This document shows positions 1 through 11,006 of a DNA stretch of 64,000 bases, one piece after another (positions within the stretch are counted from its first letter, which is position 1; every line of letters starts with the position of its first letter). The position numbers were made by a program, and so were the translations under genes. The stretch is from Simmondsia chinensis (taxonomy: Eukaryota > Streptophyta > Magnoliopsida > Caryophyllales > Simmondsiaceae), in assembly GCA_018398585.1 (NCBI GenBank), contig JAGTTD010000013.1, forward strand, positions 10,760,492 through 10,824,491, read 5' to 3'. Under the pieces are notes generated by a model. That model made no database searches. It worked only from the letters and a program-made list of their open reading frames with translations, and was not told the origin of the DNA.

Positions 1-1062
1 CTTATTTTTACAAATGTGGATCATTATTTTAAAAGTTAAAAAAGAAAACATAAATCTAATATTGTTGTAAATATTGGATATTTTTTCGGTACAAATTTTA
101 GAGTCAAGCTTGGATATTATCAAATATTATAGAAAATTAAAAATTATATAAAATATCTATTTACATATATGTATATATACGTATATATAAATGGATATTG
201 GGGTAAATTGTGACAAGTGTCACATTTATGGGCCGAAATTGGTGACTCATCCCCTTCCCTCCATTGTATATATACATAGATACCCAGCAAAACAAAAGAA
301 AAAGAAAAGAAAAGAAAAAGGAAAAAAAGAGAGGAAATAAACGAGAGGAAAAAAGAAATAAAATAAAATTATCTCGTTCTGATATAAAAGACTTATCACT
401 TTTTTCAATTATATTTGAGTTTGTTTATTTATTACATTTCTATAGAGTATAGTATCTCTATAATTTTACAACAAATATTAATTTGAATCGCTTGATTTGG
501 TGGGGAAATCATCTAGGTATCAAATGTGTTTTTTTTTTTTTTTTTCAGTTTAAACAAAAAATATGCTTTGTCCCAAAAAAAAAAAAAAAAAGTGCTTTTT
601 ACACTTTATTTTACTTTATTGTATAATACAATTCAACCGAATATGGTCACGTCGGCTTTATGTATTCATACAAATTTAATATACAACTCTTTTTTATTGT
701 CTTTCTACTTTCGTCTGTCTTCTTGATCTTCCGATATCTTCGCCGCATGCTCGCAATATTCAACTCCAGCAATGCAAATCTCAAATCAATACGTTTCACA
801 TTTTTAATCTCTATAATTTTTCAAATATTTAATTTCTATATCAAATTAATTTTAAAGATCATAAAAAATTCTTAATATATATCCTCTTAGTAGGCTAGTA
901 ATAGGGTACTGGAGTAAGGATTTGGCGGGTCAAGGGTTGATATGCATAAGGCAATAATAGATGTATTGGGTACTTTTGGGTAATGAAATGTATACAAATT
1001 TGGTATTTTATTCACTATAAAGATAGACGTATCCATTTAACACATGTAAATAGTAATAAGAC
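1..1062. other. AT-rich flank, no gene seen
   Basis: This stretch is AT-rich with a T run near 529-545 and an A run near 576-592. Short open frames here are lysine- or phenylalanine-rich and low in complexity, with no recognisable domain. It forms the left flank of the Tat element that begins at 1063. Confidence 0.6.
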
Positions 1063-1570
1063 TGATAACTACAAAAATGACTCATTATAGAGGACAGTAG
1101 AAGTAACACCAGGATACTATTGCTTCTCCTACTCCTACCGTCCCCTCGCCCATAATGTCCCTTCAGTTACAACGCTTCACTCATACCATTCCCCTCCCTC
1201 ATACCGTCCTCTCACCTATACCGCCACCCCATTCATACCGTACTACCGTTTCCCTTGCTCCTACCGCCTCCTCATCCTTACCGTTCTCTCACCCATACTA
1301 TCCCGCCACCCATACCATCGCTTCATCATTACCGTCCGTTCGCCATTACCGCCTCTCTAACCATGCTGTCCCTCTGTTAACGTCACCCCTCTCAGCTAAT
1401 GGCTAACGCCACCCCTCTTAACCAATGGGCAACGCCACCCTTTCAGCCAATAGCATCTATCTCAAGCACTTCCCTTCCCCTATAAATATGAGATATTCCA
1501 TAGAGCATGGGTTGAGGGACTTGATTCCAATTCCCCCTTCTTCGCACCCAACCAAAAAAACCCCGAAACA
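1063..1570 (+). repeat. 5' LTR of element A
   Basis: The repeat starts TGATAA and ends GAAACA just before the primer-binding site. It matches 15248-15682 closely over about 430 bp. It contains CCTATAAATATGAG at about 1479-1492, a plausible TATA box on the plus strand, in the position expected for the LTR promoter. Confidence 0.85.
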
Positions 1571-1571
1571 G

Positions 1572-1588
1572 TTGGCGCCGTCGGTGGG
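1572..1588 (+). other. Primer-binding site of element A
   Basis: TTGGCGCCGTCGGTGGG directly follows the LTR end (1570). TGGCGCCGTnnnnGGG sequences are the Asp-tRNA-type minus-strand primer sites common in Tat and Athila elements. The same type occurs in element G at 28126-28140. Confidence 0.8.
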
Positions 1589-1610
1589 AAGGGCATTAAA
1601 AGTTTTTCCC

Positions 1611-2778
1611 ATGTCAAACTCTAGTCAATCCACTAATCTTAATAGACGGAACCATCACCCAAATTATTTAACCCAAGAACAGTTCGATCAATTTCAACAA
1701 CAGATACATCAACTCTTTACACACACTCCTAACCACGATACGGAGTACACCCGGAGCCAAGTCGGCTCACTGCTGCTAGGGGGATGTCACAACACACCCA
1801 AGCACAGAGTCCTAACGGGACCACTGCATCTAAAGCAAGTACTTACCGAAATCATGCTAGGAGGAGCAATAAGAGAACCCCCAGACTAGTTGTGGGCTAC
1901 TCTATACCAGGAACTCACTTACCGTTCACAACCCGGATCCTCTCGGCTCCTGCTGGAAGGGTAAAGATCCCAAAGATCGATCTATTTGATGGTACTCAAG
2001 ATCCAGAAGATCATCTAGCTGGGTTCATGGTTCAGATGTATCTACAGGATGTGGGAGAGGACGTATGGTGCAAGTGTTCCGAGCCACCCTCAAAGGAGTG
2101 GCGCAAAATTGGTTTGCATCTCTCCCAAATTCATCCGTGGATAGCTTCTCTGAGCTCTCAGAACGTTTTGCATGACATTTTGTTAGTAACAAAAGGAGGA
2201 GAAAGATGGCTACACACCTTCTCAAATTACAACAGCATGAACTCGAACCCCTAAGAAGCTATGTACAATGACTTACGCGTGCCATGATTGATGTTGCAAA
2301 CTTATCGGATGAGACAGCTATTACCGCCTTTATCAATGGATTGCAAAATTCCACCTTTAAATTCGCGCTTGCAAAAGGGCCACCTTCAACAATTGACGAA
2401 CTGTGGTAGAAGGCCAACAAGTACATCTCGACTGAGGACGTTATGCAGGTGACTCCAAGACCTGAAGGGGTCCAAGCAAAGGCACTTCCAAAGCCAAAAG
2501 ACGATTCTAGGCCACCACAAAACAATGCCCACCCAGCTAAGAGGCCTGCGCTTGCCTTTAGACCTCAAAATCAATAACAGATTCCTCGGGCACTTTTGGA
2601 AGTGGAAACAACAAAGCCACTCGCAGGTTCCGATGTTGTACTGCCTCAAGAAGGCGAGCCCAAATGGTGTGCTTATCATCAAACCCGTACGCATAACATG
2701 ACAGAATGCCGCACTTTGGAATACCGTTTAAAGGAAGCCAAGCGCACAACTCAATGGGGAGAATACGCGAACCTGTAA
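1611..2778 (+). pseudogene. gag: Tat gag (broken)
   Basis: This is the capsid/nucleocapsid gene of element A. A plausible start ATG is at 1611, followed by a Gln/His-rich N-terminus. After a frame change near 1790-1880 comes the Tat gag signature with IPKIDLFDGTQDPEDHL around 1965-2020. A one-base shift near 2079 leads into ATLKGVAQNWFASLP, followed by the remainder of the retrotransposon gag domain to about 2430. A Cys/His knuckle-like segment (WCAYHQTRTHNMTEC) lies at about 2670-2710. At least four in-frame stops and two shifts make it a pseudogene. The domain order and the FDGTxDPEDHL block are typical of plant Ty3/gypsy gag. Confidence 0.85.
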
Positions 2779-2994
2779 AGAATAAAAACGAGAAAGGCTC
2801 AGAATACTGAGGACGGCAACAAAAATCTTAAGAGTTCGGTACCAAAGATAGTCGCTACCATCACCACGGGACGCTCCCTCCCCCCTAACCAGAGGAAGCC
2901 AGAGGGAAAGAAAGAAGGTCTGAGCATTGCAGAAAAGTCGGGCTGCATAAGCTTCACCGAGAGGATGCCCAAGGGATTGACCCGTGTCCAGAAG

Positions 2995-3434
2995 ATCCTC
3001 TTGTTATTACTGATGTTATCCGCCGGCATACCATGCGGAGAATACGGGTTAATCAAGGTAGCTTCGTGGATATACTCTTCCCGGAGTGTTATGCCAGGAT
3101 GGGAGTGCCAATTACCGCTCTGACCCCATCACCGTGCCCTATGGTGGGAGTCACAAGGACTCCTATCACACCGCAAGGTAGAATAACATTGAACACAGTT
3201 TTTCATAGTAATGAAGGAAAACGCATGATGAAGATCGAGTTCTTGGTTATAGGGGCTCCCTCCGCCTATAATGTTATCTTAGGAAGATCCTCCTTGAACC
3301 GCCTAAAATATGTGGTCTCCACCTATCACCTAGCCATGAAAGTTGAGGCCAACACTGGGAATGTAATGAGGGTTTGGGGAAGCCAAGGTCTGATCTCTGA
3401 ATACTACCATTCTTTTCCCGCTCATGGCCGCTGA
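2995..3434 (+). pseudogene. Tat aspartic protease region (broken)
   Basis: The open segment 3033-3434 reads as the retropepsin-like domain. It contains VNQGSFVDILF where an active enzyme has a V-D-[ST]-G-[ST] motif, then AYNVILGRSSLNRL, the usual second half ending in the 'ILGR' flap-side motif. The catalytic Asp is replaced (D to N at the DxG position, with a Q next to it), so the protease would be inactive. It follows gag after a short degraded linker and precedes RT, as expected for Ty3/gypsy. Confidence 0.8.
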
Positions 3435-3559
3435 GTTAGTCGAACCAGGATCATCTTCAAACCAACATCCTATCCCACCGCTTCTCGAAAAATATGAATT
3501 AGAGCCGGGGCATTACACTCATATAGGTACATCACTTCTCTAGCATCTAAGAGAAGAAA

Positions 3560-4400
3560 TTGGTTAGCTTTTAAGGCAGTACCATGATGTCTTCGCATTC
3601 GCCACAGAAGAAATGCCGGGAATACCGCTCGAAATTATCACCCATCAACTCAATATACAAGCCAACAAAGCACCCATTAAGCGACAGAGGGCGGCTTTTG
3701 TAGAGAACGCAATGAAGCTATCAAAGCTGAGGTGCAAAAGCTCACTTGTGCAGGATTCATACGAGAGGTACTGTACCCTGAATGGCTGGCTAACGTAGCA
3801 CTAGTAAAAAAGCTGAACGGTAGCCAGAGGTTATGTGTGGATTTTACAGATCTTAATGACACTTGCCCAAAGGGTTCCTACCCACTACTCAAGATAGATA
3901 GATTGGCATATTCAAAAAAGGATGCGAGTTATTCAGTTTCACGGATGCATTTTCGGGGTATCATCAGATTTAGATGCATCCGCACAATGAAGAAAAAATG
4001 GCTTTCATCACAGCAGGAGGCACATACTGCTATAAGGTAATGCCTTTCGGGCTTAAGAATGCTGGGGCCACTTATCAACGGTTGGTCAACAATGTCTTCG
4101 CTCCTCAGATTGGACGCAATATGGAAGTATATGTGGATGATATGATAATTAAGTCCAGGCAAAAGCTTAAGCATCTTTCTGATCTAAGGGAAGCTTTGGA
4201 AGCACTTCGCAAATACCGCATGAAGTTGAATCCCAAAAAATGTTCGTTTGCAGTACCAGATGGCAAGTTTTTAGGATTTATTGTAAGCTCTCGAGGAATC
4301 AAAGCGAATCCCAAGAAGGTACAAGCCATCCTCGACATGGGGTCTCCTCATTCCCCAAATGATTTCCAATAGTTAGCTGGATGCATGGCTGCCCTTAACC
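3560..4400 (+). pseudogene. Tat reverse transcriptase (broken)
   Basis: Two frames around 3613-3800 and 3732-4040 hold the fingers: AGFIREVLYPEWLANVALV, then RLCVDFTDLNDTCPKGSYPL. The long segment 3974-4372 holds the palm: MPFGLKNAGATYQRLVN, then the catalytic YVDDM at 4130-4144, then the 'KKCSF...GKFLGFIVSSRGI' block. The catalytic Asp pair is intact, but the gene needs several frame changes, and stops occur at the end (near 4370) and in the finger region. It is collinear with protease upstream and RNase H downstream. Confidence 0.88.
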
Positions 4401-4915
4401 GGTTCATCAGTCGTTCTGCTGAAACAGCCCTACCGTTTTTCAAGATATTACAGAAGAAGCAATCATTTTTCTAGAATGAAGAATGTGCGCACGCCTTTGA
4501 TCAGTTGAAACAGCACCTAGCACATCTCCTCATCATTACCTCACCTGCGACAGGCGAGAGTCTAAGCATTTATCTTGCCATATTCGAAAACACTGCGAGC
4601 GCAATGCTGGTAGCTGACCGCCAAGGACAGCAACTCCCGGTCTATTTCGTAAGTTAGATTCTCAAGGATCCAAGGAAAAGGTATCCCACAGTTGAGAAAA
4701 CCGCTCTAGCCTTGGTTACTGCCACGCGGAAATTGAGAGCTTACTTTCAATCCCATACCATAACCGTGCTCAACAACATCCCATGCAAAAAGTTGCGCTC
4801 AAAGCTGGATTGTTCGGGAAGAATGCTGGGATGGGCGGTGGAACTTTCGAAGTACGATATACATTATCATCCTTGAAGATCCATTAAGGCCCAGGCCTTA
4901 GCTGACTTCCTGGTG
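4401..4915 (+). pseudogene. Tat RNase H, first domain (broken)
   Basis: Downstream of RT the translation gives LNRFISRSAETALPFFK, EECAHAFDQLKQHL, ASAMLVADRQGQQLPVYFVS and YPTVEKTALALVTATRKL, the usual connection and RNase H text of Ty3/gypsy elements. It ends near WAVELSKYDIHYHP. Several stops interrupt it (for example near 4470, 4655 and 4877). Lack of a clean frame and of the complete acidic triad implies no activity. Confidence 0.78.
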
Positions 4916-4939
4916 AAATGTAATTTCAACTTCGAAACA

Positions 4940-5370
4940 ACCTGAATCGACCGTGATCCATGAGGAGAAGCCCACTTGGAAAGTGTTTATGAACAGATCC
5001 GCAAATTAGGAGGGCCATGGTGTAGGGGTAGTACTGGTAAACCCAGAAGGGAAATACCCATAGTACGCGGTAAAGTTGAATTTCGAGGCCACTAACAACA
5101 AAATCGAGCATAAAGCATTGTTGCTAGGACTTGATTTTGCCAAGGCCCCTGGAGCCTAATATGTAGAAATCTTGAGTGATTCTGAATTGATAGTAAATTA
5201 GGTTACCGGGAAGTATGGGGCTAAAGAGCCTCACTTGGCTCAATACCTTGAGCTAGTCAAAGCAAAAATCTCCGAGTTAGAAGACTTCACCATACAAGGA
5301 ATATCCGGAGAAGACAATCAGCGTGCGGATGAATTAAGCCGCCTAGCCAGCACTAAGTGCACGATGGAAC
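4940..5370 (+). pseudogene. Tat second RNase H domain (archaeal type, broken)
   Basis: A second RNase H-like block follows the first: WKVFMN at 4979, EGHGVGVVLVNPEG, NFEATNNKIEHKALLLGL, VEILSDSELIV, then the clean segment 5235-5360 with AQYLELVKAKISELEDF and NQRADELSRLAS. This is the acquired archaeal-type RNase H that marks the Tat lineage. Stops are present near 5007, 5060, 5157 and 5200. The presence of two RNase H domains is the main reason for assigning element A to Tat and not to Athila or a chromovirus. Confidence 0.78.
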
Positions 5371-5449
5371 AACAAAAAGGGTACATACAAGTGCAAGAGG
5401 CTAAATTCAAGTGCCTACACAGACAGGCACCTACAAACGTAATGCAGGT

Positions 5450-6660
5450 GCAACACGAGGATGGTTGGATGCGTCCAATTTTAGACTTTATTCTTTAAGG
5501 AAAAGAACTTTCAGATAAAAACAAGGCGTGGAGGCTACAAAGGCAAGCAGCTTGCTTCGTAATAATCGACCAACAACTCTACAAAAGGTCCTTTACGCAT
5601 CCGTTATTAAAATGTTTGACCTTAGAAGAAGGAAATTATGTGACAAGGGAAATTCACGAAGGTATATGTGGAGTCCACATCGGAAGATGAACTTTAGCAG
5701 GGATGGCGTCGAGAGTGGGATACTTCTGGCCCACCATGAAGAAAGACACAGACACCCTTGTACAAAAATGCGACAAATGCCAAATATTTGCACGACTCAT
5801 CCACCCCCCAGTAGCACCGTTACACCCTATCGTGGATCCAATACCCTTTGATCAATGGGGAATGGACATCTTGGGACCTTTCCCACTGGCCAGCAAGCAA
5901 AAAAAATTTCTAATAGTACCGGTAGACTATTTCAGCAAATGGGTGGAAGCTGAATCGGTAGCTAAAATCACAGAAAACACCACTCGACAATTTCTGTGTA
6001 AAAATGTTATCACCCGCTTTGGAATTCCTCGGGACATTGTAACTAACAACGGGACGCTATTTGATTCACCGCAATTTTGCAAATATTGTCAACATATGAA
6101 GTTTGCTCTCCACTTCACATCTGTGGCCTATCCTCAGGCAACGGACAAGTAGAGGCAGAAAACAAGCAAATACTTAGTGGATTCCGATGAAAATTAGATG
6201 ATGCCAAAGGAAGGTGGGTCGAGGAGCTACCTAGTGTCCTATGGGCCCACTGCACTATTTACCTAGTAGCCACAGGGGAAACTCCTTTCATGCTAACCTA
6301 TGGTACCACGTGCAATACTACCACAACGCCAAAAATGAAAATCAATGAAGGTACTCCCTTGATTAAATAGATGAGGTTCGGGAAGACACCCTTCTTCGCA
6401 TTATGGCTCAGAAGCAGCGCATATCCCAATATTATAACCAACATTTGAATCCAAGGAGTGTAAAAATAAGAGACCTTGTCCTTCGCCAAGCTAATGTTAC
6501 TCAGCAAAGCATAGGAGCTGGTAAGGTCGCGGCAAACTGAGAAGGACCTTACCGGGTAGCCAAAAGGCTTGGAAATGGGAGTTATAAGTTGGAACGAATT
6601 AACAGTACCAAAATATCGCGAGCTTGGAACATAAAGAATCTCAAGAGATACTACGTGTAG
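5450..6660 (+). pseudogene. Tat integrase (broken)
   Basis: The zinc-binding part is split between frames, with HEGICGVH at about 5660 and CDKCQIFA at about 5770. The catalytic core is mostly in the segment 5703-6152: FDQWGMDILGPFPLA (first Asp), VDYFSKWVEAE, then FGIPRDIVTNNGTLFDS. In the last block the second catalytic Asp of 'TDNGT' has become Asn. The frame is lost at about 6150. The C-terminal part (GKVAANEGPYRV-like, GSYKLERINSTKI, WNIKNLKRYYV) ends at a stop at 6658-6660. No chromodomain follows, in line with Tat. Confidence 0.85.
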
Positions 6661-6870
6661 CAAATTACACTTTAGGCATGTAAATAAGAAGGAAAAGTTG
6701 AAGTATGCTCACATGATATTAGGGCACAATAAGTTTTAAGTAGTTCAAGTGGAGCAACAGCTTATGTAAACGGGAAAGAGAAGGTTTTGTTTGTAATAAA
6801 GTCATATGCTTTTTGTCATAAACATTAACGTGTGACTTCTGCAATGAGCAAAACAAAAAAAGGGAAGGTC

Positions 6871-7140
6871 GAACACCAAAAAGAAAAGGAAAAAGTCCGT
6901 ATGTATATTCATTCGTATACCCTTAACACAGCTAAGCAAAAATGGTGCCGGGAAACCCTTAAAGAGCATAAAATGCTCATACAAAAGAAGGGACCTACAC
7001 GACTATGGTCTCACCAAAAAGAAAAGGAAAAAAGTTTGTATATGTATACCCTTTACACAATTAAAAAAAAATGGTGCCGGGAAACCCTTAAAGAGCATAA
7101 AATGCTCATACAAAAGAAGGGACCTGCATGATTATGGTCT
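6871..7140. repeat. Two-copy tandem repeat just 3' of integrase in element A
   Basis: Two copies of roughly 130-145 bp run about 6871-7012 and 7013-7140. Each contains the text ATGGTGCCGGGAAACCC followed by the perfect 6-bp hairpin GAGCATAAAATGCTC and ACAAAAGAAGGGACCT. The Lys-rich open frame across it (6832-7131) is a by-product of the repeat. This is the first of the 3' repeats of element A. Confidence 0.75.
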
Positions 7141-7250
7141 CTTAACAAAAAATTTTAATGTGTGGCTGGACGGTTAAGATGGACCGCTTCCAGAAGCTCG
7201 AGACCATCCAAGCTCTCCTCTTAAATGAATGATGTTCTAACGGAATTGAT

Positions 7251-8780
7251 CTACCACCCATTGAAGGAGCTCGTGGTTAAGGTCAACACGTGATGAACTA
7301 GGCAGTGGGCGAGTCCTGAAAAACCCGCGGTAATGCCTTGCCAGTAGGAAGAGCTCATTAGATCACGAAATTCATTGCTTGCTTTAAAACGTGAAACGGC
7401 CTCCGCAATGTCCTCCACAGTCTTAGATGTCTCTGATTGGCGACGCTCCACCTCATCACGGAGCTCATCCTGACTAGCCAGTAAGTTTCCCTCAACCTTT
7501 GGGCCTCTATCACTGCCCTTTCCTTCCCCTCTTGTACCAACCTTACCTCCGCGGCCATCTTCTCTTTTCCCTCCTTTGCGTACCTCGCTTCAGCCATTGT
7601 TGCTTCATTTTCTTCTCTTATCGCTTTGATCTCCTCTCTCAAAAGCGCTAACTCCCGCATAGTTGTTTCCTACTCACGAAGCCACCCCAAGGCCATGGCG
7701 GTGGACCAGGAACTAACATGAAATCGCAACATGAACATATAAGCTTGAAACATTGGTAACTCTGGGTAACTAATAACAACTGTACCTTTAGAGCATAAGT
7801 GGCAATCATATTCCTAGCGGCCACTTAAGGATCCTCTAAAGAAAGAGTGGCCAGACTGACGCGTTGGATAGCACTAACGCCTTCGTGAGGAGAATAGGAG
7901 CCCTGGCCCCTAAGTTGGGAAGCCTCGCTTGAAGGAATCCCACCTACCGCAGGCAGCCCACCTTGCAAAGGAAGAGATTGAAACTCAAAAGAAAGACCGA
8001 AGGGTGTTCAGAGGTTGATAAGTTAATATGGAAGGGAGGGAGGACCCTGTCCATACGCCCTTCAGAGGATGGTCCTTGGGGTAGCACCAGAGTCCCTAAG
8101 AAGAGTTCACCCTCCAAGGAGACCCTAACAGGCGGTAACGCCCCGGCGGGAGAAGGGGTCTCTCTTGAAGAAACCACCATCAAGGGCGAAAGCATTTCCT
8201 CTTGTTCCAGACTCTTAGAAGGAGCCTCCACTTCTTCGCTGGGAGGTTGGATCTCTAGTGGCATGCCCGATATTGTAACAAGGGCCGGCGTTGGCTCCTC
8301 CCTAGTTGTTCCAGATAAGGGAGTGGGAGCCTCTGGCATAGTCTCTGACTCCTCCTCAATCAGAGTCTCAGCCATCGCCGCTTTCCCCGGTTGGGACACG
8401 GCTTAAGGAGCAGCCTCCCATGGCTGGAACACTATCAGCTAGACAGACCCCCTGGCTATGGCACAGAAGTGCCCATTCTTTGTTCACCACGGGCTGACGG
8501 TATCCTCTCTATAGCAGGAGAGGCTTGAACAATGGGTTCCTCCATAACATTCTCCGGAGAAGCAAATACATAGGACTATCACCAACTTCCCGGGCCTTGT
8601 TGGCAACTTTTTTAGACCAAGTGACCTTTTTAGGAGGTTCCTCCCCCCTCCTAGGTATGGTCCTTTTCCCTTTTTGCCATGATCTTCCTACCGCCAGCTT
8701 CACTCCTCTTCTCCTTTTTTCTTAACCCCTCGCGGTAGGCCTTAAGTAAGCCCCGCAATGTCTACCTGCGCTTCTTATCC
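7251..8780 (-). pseudogene. Antisense gene of element A, C-terminal half (coiled coil)
   Basis: Read on minus, this continues the antisense gene whose N-terminal half is at 11007-12181; a solo LTR separates the halves. From 8780 leftward come a basic segment (RGLLKAYREGLRKKEKR), a Pro/Ser/Glu-rich linker (7944-8399), then a charged heptad-like segment (7358-7660: LREEIKAIREENEATMAEA) that looks like a coiled coil. The order DNA-element domain, basic/linker, coiled coil matches the antisense additional open frames known 3' of pol in Tat elements. Stops and frame changes are frequent. The molecular role of this protein family is not known to me. Confidence 0.6.
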
Positions 8781-8791
8781 TGTGAAGAAAA

Positions 8792-10979
8792 TGTTGGGAA
8801 AAAGATATGATTTTGGTTGAAAAGTAAATTCTGATACCGACTATTGGGTTCATAGTTCTCAACTATGGTCACAACAATAGGCATCTATTAGAGCACTTAG
8901 AGTAGGAGACTTTTCTCTCTACCTAAGCCCCCGGTCAGAGAGTCAAGCTTCGTGACACCTTACATGCGAGAGTTCCCGGGAATAGGTTTATCTCTATAAA
9001 CCCTTTGCCCTAATACCAGTTGCTGGGATGAATTTCAAAAATTCTCCCTAAAGATTACGCAGCGGAACAAGTTTAGAATTCATAACTCTAAATCTAGGGT
9101 TGATTTAAAATTCCTAATTTTAAATCTACTGACTTACATTCATAATTTAAATCAACAGATCTAAATTCTTAATTTAGATCTAAATGCCTTTTACTCTAAT
9201 ACATTGATAACAATACATAAACTCAAGCAGGTATAATAACGAATACTGTAAATAAATAGAAAAGCGAAACTAAAAGAAGAAGGAAAGAAAAACATACATG
9301 GAATTGCTCCAATAAAAGAAAAACCAGAATGAGAATAATATTCTTCAAAATTGAGATTCCGAGACCTTCTACGTAATGACCTCGAACTGCCCGGAGGGTG
9401 GGCTCAGAAAAATATTAAACTAGGTTTCCGAAACAATTTCAGAAACCCTAAGAAAATATTTCAACTTGAATGCCAAACCTCGGAATAAGCCCTTCTATTT
9501 ATAGAAATATACTGGAGTGAAAAAATCTAATTATAATCGAAAAAGGATTCGCAGTTTAAGTCAAAATGCACCGTTTTGAATTTAAAACAGGTAAAACGCG
9601 TTAATTCATTAAACAGTGCACATTTTTTAAACTTGTCACCGCGTGCCACGTGGCACGAGGTGATTGGTCCGTGCGTTAAGGCACGAAACGTTATCCGTTG
9701 CCCACGTGTCGCGCGCTGGTTGGCTTACGCGTGCACACGAATTTACACTGTTATTTTCCCGATTTTTCCTTTTTTTTGTTTTTCACATGTAAAAATTTAT
9801 CTTATGAATTTTAATTTTTCAAAATTATTTTATTTTATAATTTTTAATATTTATTCATCTCATGAATAATGTTTGGCAAAATTAATTTATCCATCTTATT
9901 GATAAATAATTCATTACATGAATTCTTTAATATTTTTCTAATGGCAATAAATACAAAGGATTGCGTAGGGACCACGAAGACAATTTAAATCTAGCTCCAA
10001 ACGGGTTCAATTAAATCATCTCATGATATTAGTTTAATTACCATTTAATGAGACTTAATTCCACTAAATAAATCTCATTGTACTCCAAACTTAAATTATT
10101 TATTCGATATCTCCCTAATATACTGTATTGATGACAACAACTCCTCCACTAGATGTCCATAACAAAGGATAAACATAACTACTACCATTATCCTTCTCAC
10201 AGCTTCTCCATTAGTTACCGACTCGCCCTTCACTGAATAATTCATTTATACTTGAACATATTCACAGTATAAATTCCAAATGTCAAACACTTGGAATACT
10301 TTGGCCAAAGTTTTCGAACCATTCAAATATTTGAGAATCAACAAAGGGGACATCTATATCTCATAAGAGACTGTAGATTTCCTATTGAATACCTGATCCT
10401 TGTCACACTTCACGCCGCTACCCAGCGTACATGGGATTTCGGTCATTCGTTTTAGACCTTACTTATAGTACACCAAAGTAACTAACGCTCCATGCACAAG
10501 TCCAGAATACCTTCAGGATTTAGAGTCGTCGTTCAAACAGTACAATGTGAATTACTCATTTCCGATCGTAGTCTCGAAATAAGTAACCCATATGGTCCAA
10601 TTCAGTGTGTCAAACACACTAACCTAATACTTTTGGTTCTCCATCCACATGACCAAGACAAGCCATCTAAAGTGTCACATTATAGTCTTAACATACAAGT
10701 GGTCCAGACTTGTCTTCGATTACGAGTCTTTCAAACAATCCATATCATTTGTTCCAAGTCTATCTGTGGCATAATCTCATAATCCACTTAGAACAAACAT
10801 GTAAATTGTAGTCTGAGGGCTACACCCATCTCATGGATGTCTCCCGAAAGAAAATCACATGCAGTAAAAATGCTCACATTCACAAATTTAACTAGGAAAT
10901 GACTGGAACTTTAATATTATTTATTAATTAAAATAATATATCCAGAATAAATTTGGATTTCAGAACACTGTTCCTAACA
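8792..10979 (-). mobile_element. Solo LTR (probably copia-type) nested in element A
   Basis: On minus the unit begins TGTTAGGAACAGTG at 10979 and ends CCCAACA at 8792, and is flanked by the 5-bp duplication GAAAA (8787-8791 and 10980-10984). No protein domain is visible inside. A minus-strand TATA-like TATAAATAG lies near 9497-9505, as in an LTR promoter. It separates two halves of the antisense gene of element A. Caveats: the duplication is low in complexity, and a primer-site-like GGTATCAGA on minus near 8832-8845 could mean that a few bases of internal sequence are included. An LTR about 2.2 kb long is large but known among plant elements. Confidence 0.62.
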
Positions 10980-11006
10980 GAAAAAGGAAAATAACCAAGG
11001 CCGAGA

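Noticed and set aside
1063..6660. Endogenous pararetrovirus (caulimovirus-like) instead of a retrotransposon
   Set aside because: LTRs, an Asp-type primer site, integrase and a second RNase H are present, and no movement-protein text is seen.
6832..7131. Lys-rich 99-codon frame as a gene
   Set aside because: It spans the two-copy non-coding duplication and has no recognisable domain.
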